In this document: positions 43,857 through 53,746 of the stretch, in pieces | Numbering within the stretch: the first letter of the stretch is position 1 | How the letters are laid out: each line of letters begins with the position of its first letter | NCBI GenBank assembly: GCA_023397475.1 | Contig: JAEWUD010000048.1 | Location: 79,799-143,798, forward strand | DNA: 64,000 bases | Reading direction: 5' to 3' | Source: Bacillota bacterium | GTDB taxonomy: Bacteria; Bacillota; Clostridia; Saccharofermentanales; Saccharofermentanaceae | Made by a program: the position numbers and the translations under genes | Notes under the pieces: model-generated | Database searches by the model: none | The model's input: only the letters and a program-made list of their open reading frames with translations | Told to the model about the DNA's origin: nothing

Positions 43857-43885
43857 TTGAAGTTACTAACTCTTTCAGATATAAT
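43857..43885 (+). promoter_or_regulatory. tRNA-Pro promoter
   Basis: TTGAAG (43857-43862) and TATAAT (43880-43885), 17-base spacing, 24 bases before the tRNA. Confidence 0.75.
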
Positions 43886-43909
43886 TACGTCTGCTGTGGT
43901 TTTTTATTT

Positions 43910-43985
43910 CGAGGTGTAGCGCAGTTGGTAGCGCGCCTGCTTTGGGAGCAGGATGTCGGGAGTTCGAGTCTCTTCACCTCGACCA
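43910..43985 (+). tRNA. tRNA-Pro (anticodon TGG)
   Basis: Acceptor CGAGGTG/CACCTCG with encoded ACCA, D arm GCGCAGTTGGTAGCGC, anticodon stem CCTGC/GCAGG with loop TTTGGGA (anticodon TGG), T arm GAGTTCGAGTCTC with an imperfect stem. 76 bases. Confidence 0.96.
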
Positions 43986-44150
43986 TTTGCCCGTAGTAAT
44001 TGACGCCGAGACTGAGGGTGTTTTTAGAAAGTGGGCGTTCGCACGATCCTTTACGGATGAGCACGGGGGATGCTCAATCGGGTGATTAATTTCGGAACCG
44101 ACGGGGGATCCTTGATCGTCCCGCGTCACGAGAGATAAGGGAGTGAGAGA
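43986..44150 (+). other. 165-base leader between tRNA-Pro and the phosphate permease gene
   Basis: No gene found. It has several small stems (for example GAGCA-CGGGGGA-TGCTC at about 44057-44073) and G-rich tracts, and no clear terminator after the tRNA. The permease may therefore be read through from the tRNA promoter. I do not recognise a riboswitch class in it. Confidence 0.4.
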
Positions 44151-45176
44151 TTGTCAGTCACGCTTGTCATTGTTGTTGCCCTTTTGCTGGGTGTCATTTT
44201 CGTTAATGGTTGGACCGACGCACCTAACGCAATTGCAACGGTTGTATCGACCAGAGTATTGTCGCCGTCCACGGCGGTTAAGCTTGCGATTGTATTTAAC
44301 TTTCTTGGCGTATTGTTCATGACAATGGTGAACAGTAAGGTTGCCGCAACACTGAGCAACATGGTTGATTTCTCAAAGGCCACACAAACAGACGCACTCG
44401 CCGTTCTGGCGGCATCGATGTTTGCCATCGTCGTCTGGGCCGTCGCCGCATGGTATTTCGGTATTCCCACCAGCGAAAGTCACGCATTAATCGCGGGCGT
44501 CACCGGTGGCGCTCTTGCACTTGGTTCCAGCGCGCAGATCAACGGAAATGAGTGGAGCAAGGTTCTTCTCGGTCTTCTGATCTCTTCCATCATCGGATTT
44601 GGTTCCGGATTCGTCATTACGAAGTTGATTGAGGTCATTTTCCGACGAGTTCGCCGTGCGTCGGCGACGAAGGTTTTTACTTGGGCGCAGACGGTTGCGG
44701 CTGCGGCGATGGCCTTTCTTCACGGCGCGCAGGACGGTCAGAAGTTTATCGGTATCTTCCTTCTTGGAATCTATCTTTATAACCCCGAATGGGTCGACAA
44801 GTCTGCGGACGGAGCGTTTGTGATTCCGTTCTGGTTAATTGTTCTCTGTTCACTTACGATGGGTGTCGGAACTTCCGTCGGTGGATACAAGATCATCAAG
44901 GCCGTCGGAATGGACATGGTAAAGCTCGAGAGATATCAGGGCTTCTCCGCCGATCTCTCCGCTTCGATCTGCCTTCTGATCTCCTCTTTGAACGGATTTC
45001 CGGTCAGCACGACACACACGAAGACGACGGCTATCATGGGCGTCGGAGCTTCGAAGCGTCTTTCGAATGTGAACTGGACCATTGCTCGCGATATGATTCT
45101 CGCCTGGGTGCTGACGTTCCCGGGTTGCGGTCTGATCGCTTTCGGTATGTCGAAGTTATTTCTAGCGATTTTCTGA
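44151..45176 (+). CDS. pit: PiT-family inorganic phosphate permease
   Basis: 341 residues, about ten membrane helices. The duplicated PiT signature is visible: GWTDAPNAIATVVSTRVLSP near residue 23 and the second copy GFPVSTTHTKTTAIMGVGASKRL near 281. Imports phosphate (or metal-phosphate) driven by protons or sodium. TTG start with AAGGGAG upstream. Cotranscribed with the DUF47 gene 25 bases downstream, the usual pairing. Confidence 0.93.
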   Translation: MSVTLVIVVALLLGVIFVNGWTDAPNAIATVVSTRVLSPSTAVKLAIVFNFLGVLFMTMVNSKVAATLSNMVDFSKATQTDALAVLAASMFAIVVWAVAAWYFGIPTSESHALIAGVTGGALALGSSAQINGNEWSKVLLGLLISSIIGFGSGFVITKLIEVIFRRVRRASATKVFTWAQTVAAAAMAFLHGAQDGQKFIGIFLLGIYLYNPEWVDKSADGAFVIPFWLIVLCSLTMGVGTSVGGYKIIKAVGMDMVKLERYQGFSADLSASICLLISSLNGFPVSTTHTKTTAIMGVGASKRLSNVNWTIARDMILAWVLTFPGCGLIAFGMSKLFLAIF

Positions 45177-45201
45177 TAGAACAGAAGAGAGGGATGCAAT
45201 C

Positions 45202-45816
45202 ATGGCTAGTAAAGAAGTGAATTATTTTGACCTGTTTATCAAATCGGCTTCTGTTTGTGATCGTGCCGCTGCGAGCTTGAATGAGTTGCTGGATAACCTG
45301 GATGAATCCAAGGAGAAATCTATTGCCATTCACCAGATCGAGCACGAGGGTGATGAGCAGTATCATGTTCTGTACCACCATCTGAATCGCAGCTTCATCA
45401 CACCCATCGAGCGGGAAGATATTCTAGAGATTGCGCGCAATATCGAAGATACAATCGACTCGATCGATGAAGTGTCGATTATGATGGAGATGCTCTCGGT
45501 GAAGACCGTTCGCGAACCTGCGGTCGATATGGTCAACCTGATTACAAAGGCTTGCTCCACGATGGTAGCCGCTACGGTTGAGTTCAAGAACTTCAAGAAA
45601 TCCAAGGAATTGCCGAAGCTTCTTGTAGAAATCAACCATGTCGAAGAAGAGGGAGATGCGCTGTATCAGAAGGCGATGAAGGATCTCTTCCTTATGGAGA
45701 AGGATCCGATCGAAGTCATCAAGTGGCAGAATATTTTCGGAACACTCGAGGATGTTCTCGATGCTTGTGAGAATGTTGCGGACGCGATGGAAGGTGTCAT
45801 CGTTAAGAACTCCTGA
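45202..45816 (+). CDS. DUF47 PhoU-like partner of the PiT permease
   Basis: 204 residues, all-helical PhoU-like. IEHEGDEQYHVLYHHLNRSF near 49 and VEEEGDALYQKAMKDLF near 148 carry the acidic E-x-x-x-D metal-binding motifs of the family, followed by DVLDACENVADAMEGV at the end. It is thought to regulate the adjacent PiT transporter. Terminator follows at 45844. Confidence 0.92.
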   Translation: MASKEVNYFDLFIKSASVCDRAAASLNELLDNLDESKEKSIAIHQIEHEGDEQYHVLYHHLNRSFITPIEREDILEIARNIEDTIDSIDEVSIMMEMLSVKTVREPAVDMVNLITKACSTMVAATVEFKNFKKSKELPKLLVEINHVEEEGDALYQKAMKDLFLMEKDPIEVIKWQNIFGTLEDVLDACENVADAMEGVIVKNS

Positions 45817-45843
45817 TTGCCGCACGACTGTTATCATAACCAA

Positions 45844-45879
45844 AGAAAAGCCTCGTGATGCGAATCACGAGGCTTTTCT
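45844..45879. terminator. Bidirectional terminator (DUF47 / glycosyltransferase)
   Basis: AGAAAAGCCTCGTGAT and ATCACGAGGCTTTTCT form a 16-bp stem around GCGA, flanked by A and T tracts, between two convergent genes. Confidence 0.88.
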
Positions 45880-45901
45880 CTGTAGCGGAGTTCGAATGAA
45901 C

Positions 45902-46624
45902 TTATTTACTTCGCATGCTCTGTTTGATTTGCTTGAAATCCTTTACCGCCTGACGACCGATCTTAAAGATTCTCTTCATATTTATCGAGTTCACACCGCC
46001 TTGCCTCGGGCGGAAGGTAATTGGCAGGAAAAGAACATCTTCTTTCGCATCGACCATCAGAACTGTTAGGAGAACGTTGGAGAGATTAAAGTCCTTCGGA
46101 ATTCTCGGCAGATACCGCACAAGTGTTTCTCTCGACATCAATCGATATGGAGTATTGGCATCTTTGACCTTCAATCCAAAAATGACACGAACTACGAGTT
46201 TCAATACCTTGGTTACGAAGACGCGAGAGAACCCATCCTGTCGATGATTCCTGCTTCCGATAATCGCGGCGTGTTCGGTTCGCTGCGCCCAGAAAGGAGG
46301 AAATTCCGAGGGTAATGTCTGGCCGTCACTGTCCGTCTGGAATATATAGTCCGCATGATGGTCGACACAGTAATGATACCCGAAAAGAACCGTAGCCCCG
46401 TGTCCCCCGTTTGGCTTGGTTACCGGCAGCAGTTGAGGAAGATCCTTCGAGAGCTCTACGAGTTTATCATAGGTATGATCCTTGCTTCCGTCATTGATTA
46501 TCACCAGACGCGATTCGGGACCGATGCCCGCGACGACTTCATGCCACTCGCGAGCGACGGCCTCAATGTTCATTTCCTCGTTATAGGCCGGAATTACGAT
46601 ATAGAGAACATCATTACTCGTCAT
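45902..46624 (-). CDS. Family 2 glycosyltransferase
   Basis: 240 residues, GT-A fold. YIVIPAYNEEMNIEAVA near residue 8, VIINDGSKDHT near 41 and FQTDSDGQTLP near 95 (the DxD motif) match polyprenyl-phosphate-sugar type GT2 enzymes. No membrane helices at the C-terminus. Ten bases after glf, so the two act together, probably in a galactofuranose-containing surface glycan (inference). AAGGAG six bases before the ATG at 46624 fixes the start; the frame is open 25 codons earlier. Confidence 0.9.
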   Translation of the reverse strand: MTSNDVLYIVIPAYNEEMNIEAVAREWHEVVAGIGPESRLVIINDGSKDHTYDKLVELSKDLPQLLPVTKPNGGHGATVLFGYHYCVDHHADYIFQTDSDGQTLPSEFPPFWAQRTEHAAIIGSRNHRQDGFSRVFVTKVLKLVVRVIFGLKVKDANTPYRLMSRETLVRYLPRIPKDFNLSNVLLTVLMVDAKEDVLFLPITFRPRQGGVNSINMKRIFKIGRQAVKDFKQIKQSMRSK

Positions 46625-46634
46625 AGACTGCTCC

Positions 46635-47813
46635 TTATTCCGCCTTCTCGCCGGATTCATTATTGATGATTTGAGAAAAAACCGCCAGAGCGCGATCAAT
46701 CACGGTATCCATATTATAATACCGATATTCCGCCAAACGACCGCAGAGGTAAAGATTCGGGTAATCTTTGGCAATTGCGACATACTTCTCGTAAAGCAAC
46801 TGATTCGTTTCGCCCGGAATCGGGTAGTAGGGAGAGAGCGAACTGCCGGGGCGATAGGAGATCGGATACTCCTTTAATATGGTTGTATGTTCGGGCAGCA
46901 TTTGCAACGTCAAATGCTTAAATTCCGTAATTCTTGTGTATGACTCCTCATTCGGATAGTTTACAACGGCTGCCCCCTGATAGAAGTCCGTGCGCAAATC
47001 CTCGAAGACCATATCGAGGCTACGGTAGGGCAAGGGGCCGAGTGAGTAGGAGAATAGCTCGTCGATCGCGCCTGTGTATACGACAGGTCCGGAAAACAGG
47101 ACTCCGTCGACGAATATCCGTCCGCTATCCCGGTCGAGCGTGATATGGTCAGATGCTTTGGCTCCGAGAAGAATGTGAATATACGGATGATCGAGCATCT
47201 TTTCGAAAATCGGCGTATAGCCCTCCATCGGCATCATTTGGATCTCATCCGAGAAATATCGATCATCATCGCTCAATACGACGGGAACCCTGCGCAATAT
47301 GGATGCGTCTACATCCGTTGCAGGGATTCCCCACTGTTTGGCCGTATAGTTGACGAATACCTTCTCAAATACAAATCTCCCTACCTCGGCGATCACAGGA
47401 TCCGAATGACCTTGAAGTTCAGATACATAGACGCGGTCGCGATCCGGAAACTCCGCGCGGACACGGCTGATAAAGGCATCGGCCTTCTTCTCGGGGAAAA
47501 GCACACGCAGGGATGTAAGGTTGAACGGAATCGGCACAAGTCGCCCTTCAATGCGTCCAAGAACCCTGTGGGAGTATGGATAGAAGTCGGTAAAGCGACG
47601 CAAGTACTCATACACGTGGCGTTGATCTGTGTGAAAAATATGGGGGCCGTACATGTGCACACGCACGCCATTCGGACGAACATGTTCATACATGTTGCCG
47701 CCGATATGTCCGCGTTTCTCGAATGCGAGGACAGAATATCCTTTTTGAGCAAGCTCTCGAGCGATAACAGTACCTGCGAAGCCAAGACCTACAACGACCG
47801 CTTGTTTTGCCAT
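46635..47813 (-). CDS. glf: UDP-galactopyranose mutase
   Basis: Flavoenzyme that makes UDP-galactofuranose. 392 residues. FAD-binding GLGFAGTVIARELAQKG near residue 9, GGNMYEHVRPNGVRVHMYGPHIFHT near 38, NYTAKQWGI near 155 and the Arg-rich substrate pocket are conserved. First gene of a two-gene operon with its own promoter. It implies galactofuranose in the cell envelope or capsule. Confidence 0.94.
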   Translation of the reverse strand: MAKQAVVVGLGFAGTVIARELAQKGYSVLAFEKRGHIGGNMYEHVRPNGVRVHMYGPHIFHTDQRHVYEYLRRFTDFYPYSHRVLGRIEGRLVPIPFNLTSLRVLFPEKKADAFISRVRAEFPDRDRVYVSELQGHSDPVIAEVGRFVFEKVFVNYTAKQWGIPATDVDASILRRVPVVLSDDDRYFSDEIQMMPMEGYTPIFEKMLDHPYIHILLGAKASDHITLDRDSGRIFVDGVLFSGPVVYTGAIDELFSYSLGPLPYRSLDMVFEDLRTDFYQGAAVVNYPNEESYTRITEFKHLTLQMLPEHTTILKEYPISYRPGSSLSPYYPIPGETNQLLYEKYVAIAKDYPNLYLCGRLAEYRYYNMDTVIDRALAVFSQIINNESGEKAE

Positions 47814-47857
47814 AAGGTTCTCCCGCGAAAAAAATTGTCATTGAAACTCATAAATTC

Positions 47858-47886
47858 ATTGTAACGTACACACAAAAAAAGTCCAA
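47858..47886 (-). promoter_or_regulatory. glf promoter
   Basis: Minus strand TTGGAC (47886-47881) and TACAAT (47863-47858), 17-base spacing, 45 bases before the glf ATG. Confidence 0.6.
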
Positions 47887-48010
47887 TGATTTTGACTTAT
47901 TGACGATACACGATGCCGGGTAAAGGAGTCGTTTTCGTACGTATTTTCGCTTATGATAGAATAGTAAGAACATAGGGAAGCCAAAGGCGATCGGAAGGCT
48001 GCGGTATACG

Positions 48011-48982
48011 ATGCAAAAGAATAATCGAATGTCGAACTCATATCGATTGATGCTATTTGTCAGGAATATTATGTTTGTCGTGACTCTACTGATTGTAACG
48101 GCTACCGTCTTCGTCGGCGTGTTTGCACTTCGCTCGAATGGGACTATTTCAACAACCACGGATACCTCTCAGCAGAACGAGAGCACATCGGTGACGACCC
48201 TGAACGAGACGAATTTTACTACCGAGATTTCTGCAACCGTACGATCGGAGACGACACAGATCACGCAAACTTCTGCGTCAACCTCTCCCGCAACCCAGCC
48301 GGAGACGACCGCGCCGCCGGAGACAACGCAAGAGACAACAAAGGTCAAGTCTAACACCGATGCCACCGATCTGTCAGGATACGTAGTTGTTCTCGATCCC
48401 GGCCACCAGACCCATGCGAACAATGAACAAGAACCCGTGGCGCCGGGATCGGAGAAGACCAAGGCGAAGTGTTCATCGGGTACGCAAGGGGTTTCAACCG
48501 GACGACCGGAATACGAAGTGAATCTCGAGATCTCCCTCATGTTGCGGGATTACCTCGAATCTCTGGGCTGTACCGTGTATATGACACGAACAGAGAATGA
48601 TGTCGACATTTCGAATATCGAGAGAGCCGAATACGCGCTCTCGAAGGATCCCGATGTTTATCTGCGCATTCATTGCAATGGTTCTGACAATTCATCGACG
48701 CGCGGTATCAGCGTATTTGTCGCCGATTCTGGAGTATATCAGGACGAATTGCCGGAATGGGGTGAGATGCTGGGGCGTTCCCTTGAGGAATCGACAGGAA
48801 GCGACTTTCTCTATTGCAGTGCAAGCAGTGTGTACAGCGGTCTGAATTGGGCGACTGACATCCCAAGTTTTCTTCTGGAACTTGGATTTATGACAAATGC
48901 CGAAGAAGACGAGTTACTCTCCGATTCTTCATACCAGAAGAAGATTTGTCAGGGGGTTGCTTCGTTCATCGCCGATATGTAG
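48011..48982 (+). CDS. N-acetylmuramoyl-L-alanine amidase
   Basis: 323 residues. Signal anchor helix (about 14-38), a long Ser/Thr/Glu-rich linker (about 40-118), then an Amidase_3 domain: VVLDPGHQTH near 130 (Zn His), EVNLEISLMLRDYLES near 172 (Zn Glu), RIHCNGSDN near 217 (Zn His) and LLELGFMTNAEED near 291 (catalytic Glu). Cleaves the peptide from the glycan strand of peptidoglycan, outside the membrane. The RBS is weak; ATG 48029 is possible. Confidence 0.92.
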   Translation: MQKNNRMSNSYRLMLFVRNIMFVVTLLIVTATVFVGVFALRSNGTISTTTDTSQQNESTSVTTLNETNFTTEISATVRSETTQITQTSASTSPATQPETTAPPETTQETTKVKSNTDATDLSGYVVVLDPGHQTHANNEQEPVAPGSEKTKAKCSSGTQGVSTGRPEYEVNLEISLMLRDYLESLGCTVYMTRTENDVDISNIERAEYALSKDPDVYLRIHCNGSDNSSTRGISVFVADSGVYQDELPEWGEMLGRSLEESTGSDFLYCSASSVYSGLNWATDIPSFLLELGFMTNAEEDELLSDSSYQKKICQGVASFIADM

Positions 48983-49051
48983 TTTGGTACGGTTACGTGA
49001 ATCATCCCGTGTTACTTAAGAAAAAGGAAAATAGTAATCCGTGAGGTAGAT

Positions 49052-49798
49052 ATGAACCCAAGATTTCAGCGACAGAGACTATTACTCGGAGATTCAGAAG
49101 AGAAGTTGTTTGCCGCGTCCGTGGCTGTATTCGGAATCGGAGGTGTCGGCTCTTTCGCCGCCGAAGCGCTTGCGAGAGCCGGCATCGGCCAAATCGACCT
49201 GTTCGATAAGGATGTCGTCGATATTACGAACACGAATCGCCAATTAATTGCATTATCCTCGACCATCGGTAAAGCGAAGGTTGATATTATGCGTGATCGC
49301 ATCATTGATATTAATCCCGATGCACGGGTGAATGTTCATCATGTATTCTACGGGCCGGACAATGCGTCATCCTTCGATTTGTCGAAGTACGACTACATCA
49401 TCGATGCGATAGATACCGTAACATCCAAGATAATTCTGATAGAAGCCGCAAAAGCAGCCAATATTCCGATCATTTCCTGTATGGGCGCCGGCAACAAGTT
49501 CGATCCGACAGCTTTTCGCGTAGCGGATCTCTCTGAGACTCGGGTATGTCCGCTGGCCAAAGTCATGCGAAGGGAATTGAAAGTACGCGGCATTGAATCG
49601 TTGCGGGTGGTATTCTCAACAGAGGCGCCCGCTCGCCATCATATCGATCAGGATGAGAACGGTACAGAAGAACTATCCTCGAAAAGATCCAAGATCGCGC
49701 CAGGCAGCATGTCCTTTGTCCCGCCGGTCGCCGGAATGATCCTCGCCGGAGAAGTAATTAAAGATCTAGCCTTGCGCTCTGACTTGCGCACTATATAA
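49052..49798 (+). CDS. tcdA: tRNA threonylcarbamoyladenosine dehydratase
   Basis: E1-like enzyme that cyclises t6A to ct6A in tRNA. 248 residues. GIGGVGSFAAEALARAG near residue 27 (ATP site), DKDVVDITNTNRQ near 52, and the adenylation region DAIDTV near 116. RBS GAGGTAG. Its last 8 bases overlap the end of convergent sbcC, so no shared terminator exists between them. Confidence 0.93.
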   Translation: MNPRFQRQRLLLGDSEEKLFAASVAVFGIGGVGSFAAEALARAGIGQIDLFDKDVVDITNTNRQLIALSSTIGKAKVDIMRDRIIDINPDARVNVHHVFYGPDNASSFDLSKYDYIIDAIDTVTSKIILIEAAKAANIPIISCMGAGNKFDPTAFRVADLSETRVCPLAKVMRRELKVRGIESLRVVFSTEAPARHHIDQDENGTEELSSKRSKIAPGSMSFVPPVAGMILAGEVIKDLALRSDLRTI

Positions 49799-52556
49799 CG
49801 ATAGCGACGCGGCTGACGCCGCTGTTATCTTTCGTGACGACAATCTGCCGGTCAATTCGCTGCTTAAGTTCGGAGACGTGGGATATGATGCCGACAAGCC
49901 GGTCACCCTGCGCCAGATCGGTCAGAGCGCGAATCGCCTGATGCAAAGCCTCGTCATCCAAGGCGCCGAATCCCTCATCAACAAACATCGTATCCAGCCG
50001 GATGCCGCCCGCCGCAGTTTGGATCTCGTCGGAAAGTCCAAGCGCCAGCGAAAGTGACGCCATGAAGGACTCGCCGCCGGACAGCGTCTTGACACTTCTC
50101 TCGGAGCCGTTATAGTGATCAATCACATTGAGCTCCAGTCCGCTCTTCCGCTGATTGTTCTCCGCTTCCGCTCTCCGCTTCAACTCATACTGGCCGTGCG
50201 ACATGATCATAAACCTCGTATTCGCTCGCTCGATGATGCGATCAAAATAGGTCATCTGAACAAAGGTCTCCAACATAATCTTCTCTTTGCCGCTCAGTGT
50301 GCCGTTTGCCGTGTCGGAGAGTGTCTTCATCCAAGTTAACTCTCTCAACAATCGATCGATGTTGCCGCATTGATGGGTAATTCCATTCAGAACAGCTGTA
50401 TTGCTGCGGTGTCGATGTGTCGCCTCTTCCGCTGTCGTAAGGAGGGCGTTCCTCCGCGACTGAAGTTGGGCGAGGTCGTTGCGTAACGCTTGTTCATCGA
50501 CGGCCTCGGCGTCATTGATTCGACGCGTAAGACTGTCGATTCGTCCGGAGAGAATTGCTTCGTCGGAAAGAATCTTCTTATACGCAATTTCCGCTGCGGA
50601 AAATTTCTTTTCCAGAGAAGCTTTGTTCTCGCGAAGTCTTGCGATCGCTTCGGCCGCTTCTTTCTTGCCCGGATACGCAAGTTTCGAGGAGATTTTTGAA
50701 AAATCTCGCTCACGTTCCGCCAGCATTGCCGTGAGAGAAATATGTTCGGAAAGAAGCTGGTCTTTTCGCGATGATTCTTCGAGAATTTTGCTCTCGAGCG
50801 CCGGAATCCGTTTCTCTAATTCGGCTTTGCGCATAATCTTGCCGGAACAGGTGGTAAGGGCTTCGGAAATTCTGCGATTCTCGTTCGTAACAACCGCCAT
50901 TCTTGCTTCCAGTTCTTCTGAGAGTTCAGCAAGATCTCGCTCGAAACCCATCGCTCCGGACCGCAAAATCAGATCGTCCCCGAAGGTTTGGAGCTTTCCG
51001 GAAGCGGCGGCAGCCATCTGTGCCGCCGTTCGCGCGACAGAATCTTTCCTGTCAGTCTCTTCCTTTAGTCGTTGTAATTCGACCTCCGTCGGGGCGGACT
51101 GGGGAACCGAAGCGGGAATCGGATGATCCTTCGAACCGCAAACCGGGCAGGGAAGACCATCGACAAGAGACTGTGCAAGAATTCCGGCTTGCGCATCCAG
51201 AAAGGCGCGGTTCTTCACGGCATAATCGATATGAAATTTCTCCGATAGCCTTGATGCCTGAAGAGATGTCTCCCGCAGATGCGATAACTCGTCGGACATA
51301 CGCCGGTATTGCTCTGCGTCTCGAAAAACCTTCTGGAGATCCTCGATCGACTTCGCACCCTGATTGCGCCGAGTCTCCAGAGTCAACTTCTCGAGTTCAA
51401 TGTCCTTTAGCGTCAGAAGCTCCTCGCTATCCTTCTTTTGTTCTTCCTTGAGAGATATGACGGCTGCTGACGTTTCGTCAATCAGGCGCTGAAGAATTTC
51501 CCGTCGAGCCAATGTATCCGCGATCACCTTTTTGGCGTCCTCCCAAGCGTCATAATCCGGAAGTGCGGCTTCAAGAAGCGTGATCTCCATCTCGAAACGT
51601 TTGATCGTCGGAAGATCCTCCTCGGCTTTTTTCCAGGAAACGGATGCGGATTCCTTGGCGACACGAAGATCATCCGACAACTTCAGGGCAATTCTTCGGT
51701 CTTCGATTGTCTTGGCAATCTCTCTTGCCTGGCCGATGCGATTCTCCTTCTCGCCGATCTTCTCGTCGAGCGCAAGCCTCTCCTGTTCCGTCTGACGGTA
51801 ACGATCTTCCTCTTCCTGAATCAATGAAGTCAAGAGAAGAAAGACCTCTTCCATCGGGAGCGCGCCCTCTTTGGCTTTGCGAACGGAGAGAAAGCGAAGA
51901 TCATCCTCTGCGGCCTGTATTCCGGAAAGATATTGCAACACAGATGCCTGTAACGCAGAGAGTTCTCGCTCGCGGCGCAATGCGTCATCGCGCAGGCGTT
52001 GCTGCAATCGATCATAGGCGTCAGTTCGAAAAATTTTGCGAAAAATCTTCTTGCGATCCTCGGTCGGAGCGAGAAGAAGTTTGAGGAAATCACCCTGTGC
52101 GATCATCGCGATTTGTGAAAATTGATCACGATCAATACCGACGATCTCGTAGATTTTGGCGGTGACATCCCGGGTCTTTGTGACCACCGAGCCGTCGGGA
52201 AGGGTAAGCTCTGCGTCCGCCTTCTGCAGAGTCATCTTGTCACCCTTGCGGGACATACGCTCATAATCGGGATTTCTTCGGACGATATAGGTCTTACCCG
52301 CATATAGAAATGTGAGTTCAACAAAGGTCGGGGTCTCCGCCGACGCGTACATCGAGCGCAGCATGGAAGCTTCGCGATGGGAACCGCTGGGTTCTCCGTA
52401 CAGCGCGAAGGTGATCGCATCAAAAATCGTCGTCTTACCGGCGCCGGTATCTCCAGTGATCAGATAAAGACCACTGTCACCCAGATCCGCAAGATCAATA
52501 ACCGTTAGGTCCGCGTAAGGACCGAAAGCGCTGATCGTTAATCGCAGAGGTCTCAT
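49791..52556 (-). CDS. sbcC: Exonuclease subunit SbcC
   Basis: Rad50-type SMC ATPase that, with SbcD, opens and cuts DNA hairpins and protein-blocked ends. 921 residues. Walker A GDTGAGKTTIFDAI near 35, two long coiled coils with a zinc hook CPVCGS near 470, then the signature LSGGESF and Walker B TMFVDEGFGALDD near the C-terminus. The start at 52556 (MRPLRLTISAFGPY) is the family start and follows GGAGGG; the open frame continues 36 codons upstream. Four bases after sbcD. Confidence 0.94.
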   Translation of the reverse strand: MRPLRLTISAFGPYADLTVIDLADLGDSGLYLITGDTGAGKTTIFDAITFALYGEPSGSHREASMLRSMYASAETPTFVELTFLYAGKTYIVRRNPDYERMSRKGDKMTLQKADAELTLPDGSVVTKTRDVTAKIYEIVGIDRDQFSQIAMIAQGDFLKLLLAPTEDRKKIFRKIFRTDAYDRLQQRLRDDALRRERELSALQASVLQYLSGIQAAEDDLRFLSVRKAKEGALPMEEVFLLLTSLIQEEEDRYRQTEQERLALDEKIGEKENRIGQAREIAKTIEDRRIALKLSDDLRVAKESASVSWKKAEEDLPTIKRFEMEITLLEAALPDYDAWEDAKKVIADTLARREILQRLIDETSAAVISLKEEQKKDSEELLTLKDIELEKLTLETRRNQGAKSIEDLQKVFRDAEQYRRMSDELSHLRETSLQASRLSEKFHIDYAVKNRAFLDAQAGILAQSLVDGLPCPVCGSKDHPIPASVPQSAPTEVELQRLKEETDRKDSVARTAAQMAAAASGKLQTFGDDLILRSGAMGFERDLAELSEELEARMAVVTNENRRISEALTTCSGKIMRKAELEKRIPALESKILEESSRKDQLLSEHISLTAMLAERERDFSKISSKLAYPGKKEAAEAIARLRENKASLEKKFSAAEIAYKKILSDEAILSGRIDSLTRRINDAEAVDEQALRNDLAQLQSRRNALLTTAEEATHRHRSNTAVLNGITHQCGNIDRLLRELTWMKTLSDTANGTLSGKEKIMLETFVQMTYFDRIIERANTRFMIMSHGQYELKRRAEAENNQRKSGLELNVIDHYNGSERSVKTLSGGESFMASLSLALGLSDEIQTAAGGIRLDTMFVDEGFGALDDEALHQAIRALTDLAQGDRLVGIISHVSELKQRIDRQIVVTKDNSGVSRVAIVI

Positions 52557-52560
52557 AATG

Positions 52561-53691
52561 CTATACCCTCCAAATTTCTTCCACCCGTTGGTCGAGATAG
52601 GCTCTCTGCTCGTCATCCAAGCCCGTTCCGTTTTGCTTCCGGTAGAAATCGTCGAAAAGTTCAAGAGGAGATCGCAACTCCGCTTCTAAGACAGGCTCAA
52701 TCTGCATTCTCGTCCGCGTTCGCAGGTTGTCATATTCCAAACTCATGATGTTGGGATAGATTGTCCGAAGGCGTCGGATGGCATCAGGAATATCATTCTC
52801 GTCCAGAAGAATTACGCGAAGATAATCCTCCGTATCGGTCCCTTCATAGAATGCTTTGGAGGCAAGTTCCATGTACGTGCCCCGAATCTCGCGCATTGTA
52901 CGAAGAGGCACGAGGTCCCTTGTCGTGATCGTAATGGAGCCTTTCTCGCGTATCTCAACCACAGTCAAAGACTTCTTGTGATGGATCTCCGAGAATGAAT
53001 ACATGAGTGGGGAACCGCAATATCGAACTTCCGGCCGGCCGACCGACTGCGGCCCGTGAAGATGCCCGAGCGCGACATAATCGAATTCGTCCGCGATCTC
53101 ATGATCGACAGCCTCGGATCCCCCCACGGAGATCTCTTCGGATTCACATTGCTCCGCTCCGGCGAAAAACTGATGCGCGATGAGGACGTTGCGATGATTT
53201 CGATCGAGATTGACGGATCTAAGTGCTGCGGAAACAGCATCGTTATAGGTCGTAATCGCGTCTTCGGGAAAAAACTTTCGAACCACCGCGGGTTTGATGA
53301 AGGGTAGAAGATAGAAGTCAATCGTACCGTATGTGTCGTTGAGAGAAATCGGAAGAATCTGACCGGAATAGACAGGGGAGAGATAAACCCCTGCGTTCCC
53401 GAGAATACGTGAAGCAAAAGAGATTCGCTCCGGGGAATCGTGATTGCCGCTGATGATAAAGACCGGTAAAGATCGACGAGATAACGAATACAGAAAATCG
53501 TCAAAAACGCGCACGGCTTCTGCGGATGGAATTGGTTTATCATAAATATCTCCGGCAATAATGATCGCGTCCGGTGTCTCCTCGCTGAGGATTTGAAGTA
53601 TACGCTTCAATATGAATTCCTGATCCTCCAATAACGAGTATCCGTTTACGTGTTTGCCGAGATGAAGATCAGATAGGTGGATCAGCTTCAT
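52561..53691 (-). CDS. sbcD: Exonuclease subunit SbcD
   Basis: Mre11-type nuclease, 376 residues. Metallophosphoesterase motifs in order: LSDLHLG near residue 6, GDIYDKP near 49, GNHDSPE near 84, GHLHGPQ near 211. The C-terminal capping domain follows. The start at 53691 is set by the conserved MKLIHLSDLHLG and GGAGG just upstream; the open frame upstream runs into the tmRNA region and is not coding. Operon sbcDC. Confidence 0.94.
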   Translation of the reverse strand: MKLIHLSDLHLGKHVNGYSLLEDQEFILKRILQILSEETPDAIIIAGDIYDKPIPSAEAVRVFDDFLYSLSRRSLPVFIISGNHDSPERISFASRILGNAGVYLSPVYSGQILPISLNDTYGTIDFYLLPFIKPAVVRKFFPEDAITTYNDAVSAALRSVNLDRNHRNVLIAHQFFAGAEQCESEEISVGGSEAVDHEIADEFDYVALGHLHGPQSVGRPEVRYCGSPLMYSFSEIHHKKSLTVVEIREKGSITITTRDLVPLRTMREIRGTYMELASKAFYEGTDTEDYLRVILLDENDIPDAIRRLRTIYPNIMSLEYDNLRTRTRMQIEPVLEAELRSPLELFDDFYRKQNGTGLDDEQRAYLDQRVEEIWRV

Positions 53692-53746
53692 GGAGCGCCT
53701 CCGTGGGAGAGATTGGATTATAGGGAGTTCGGAGATATATTTATTA

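Noticed and set aside
43986..44150. Riboswitch in the phosphate permease leader
   Set aside because: Some stems but no conserved core of any class I know and no terminator or sequestered RBS.
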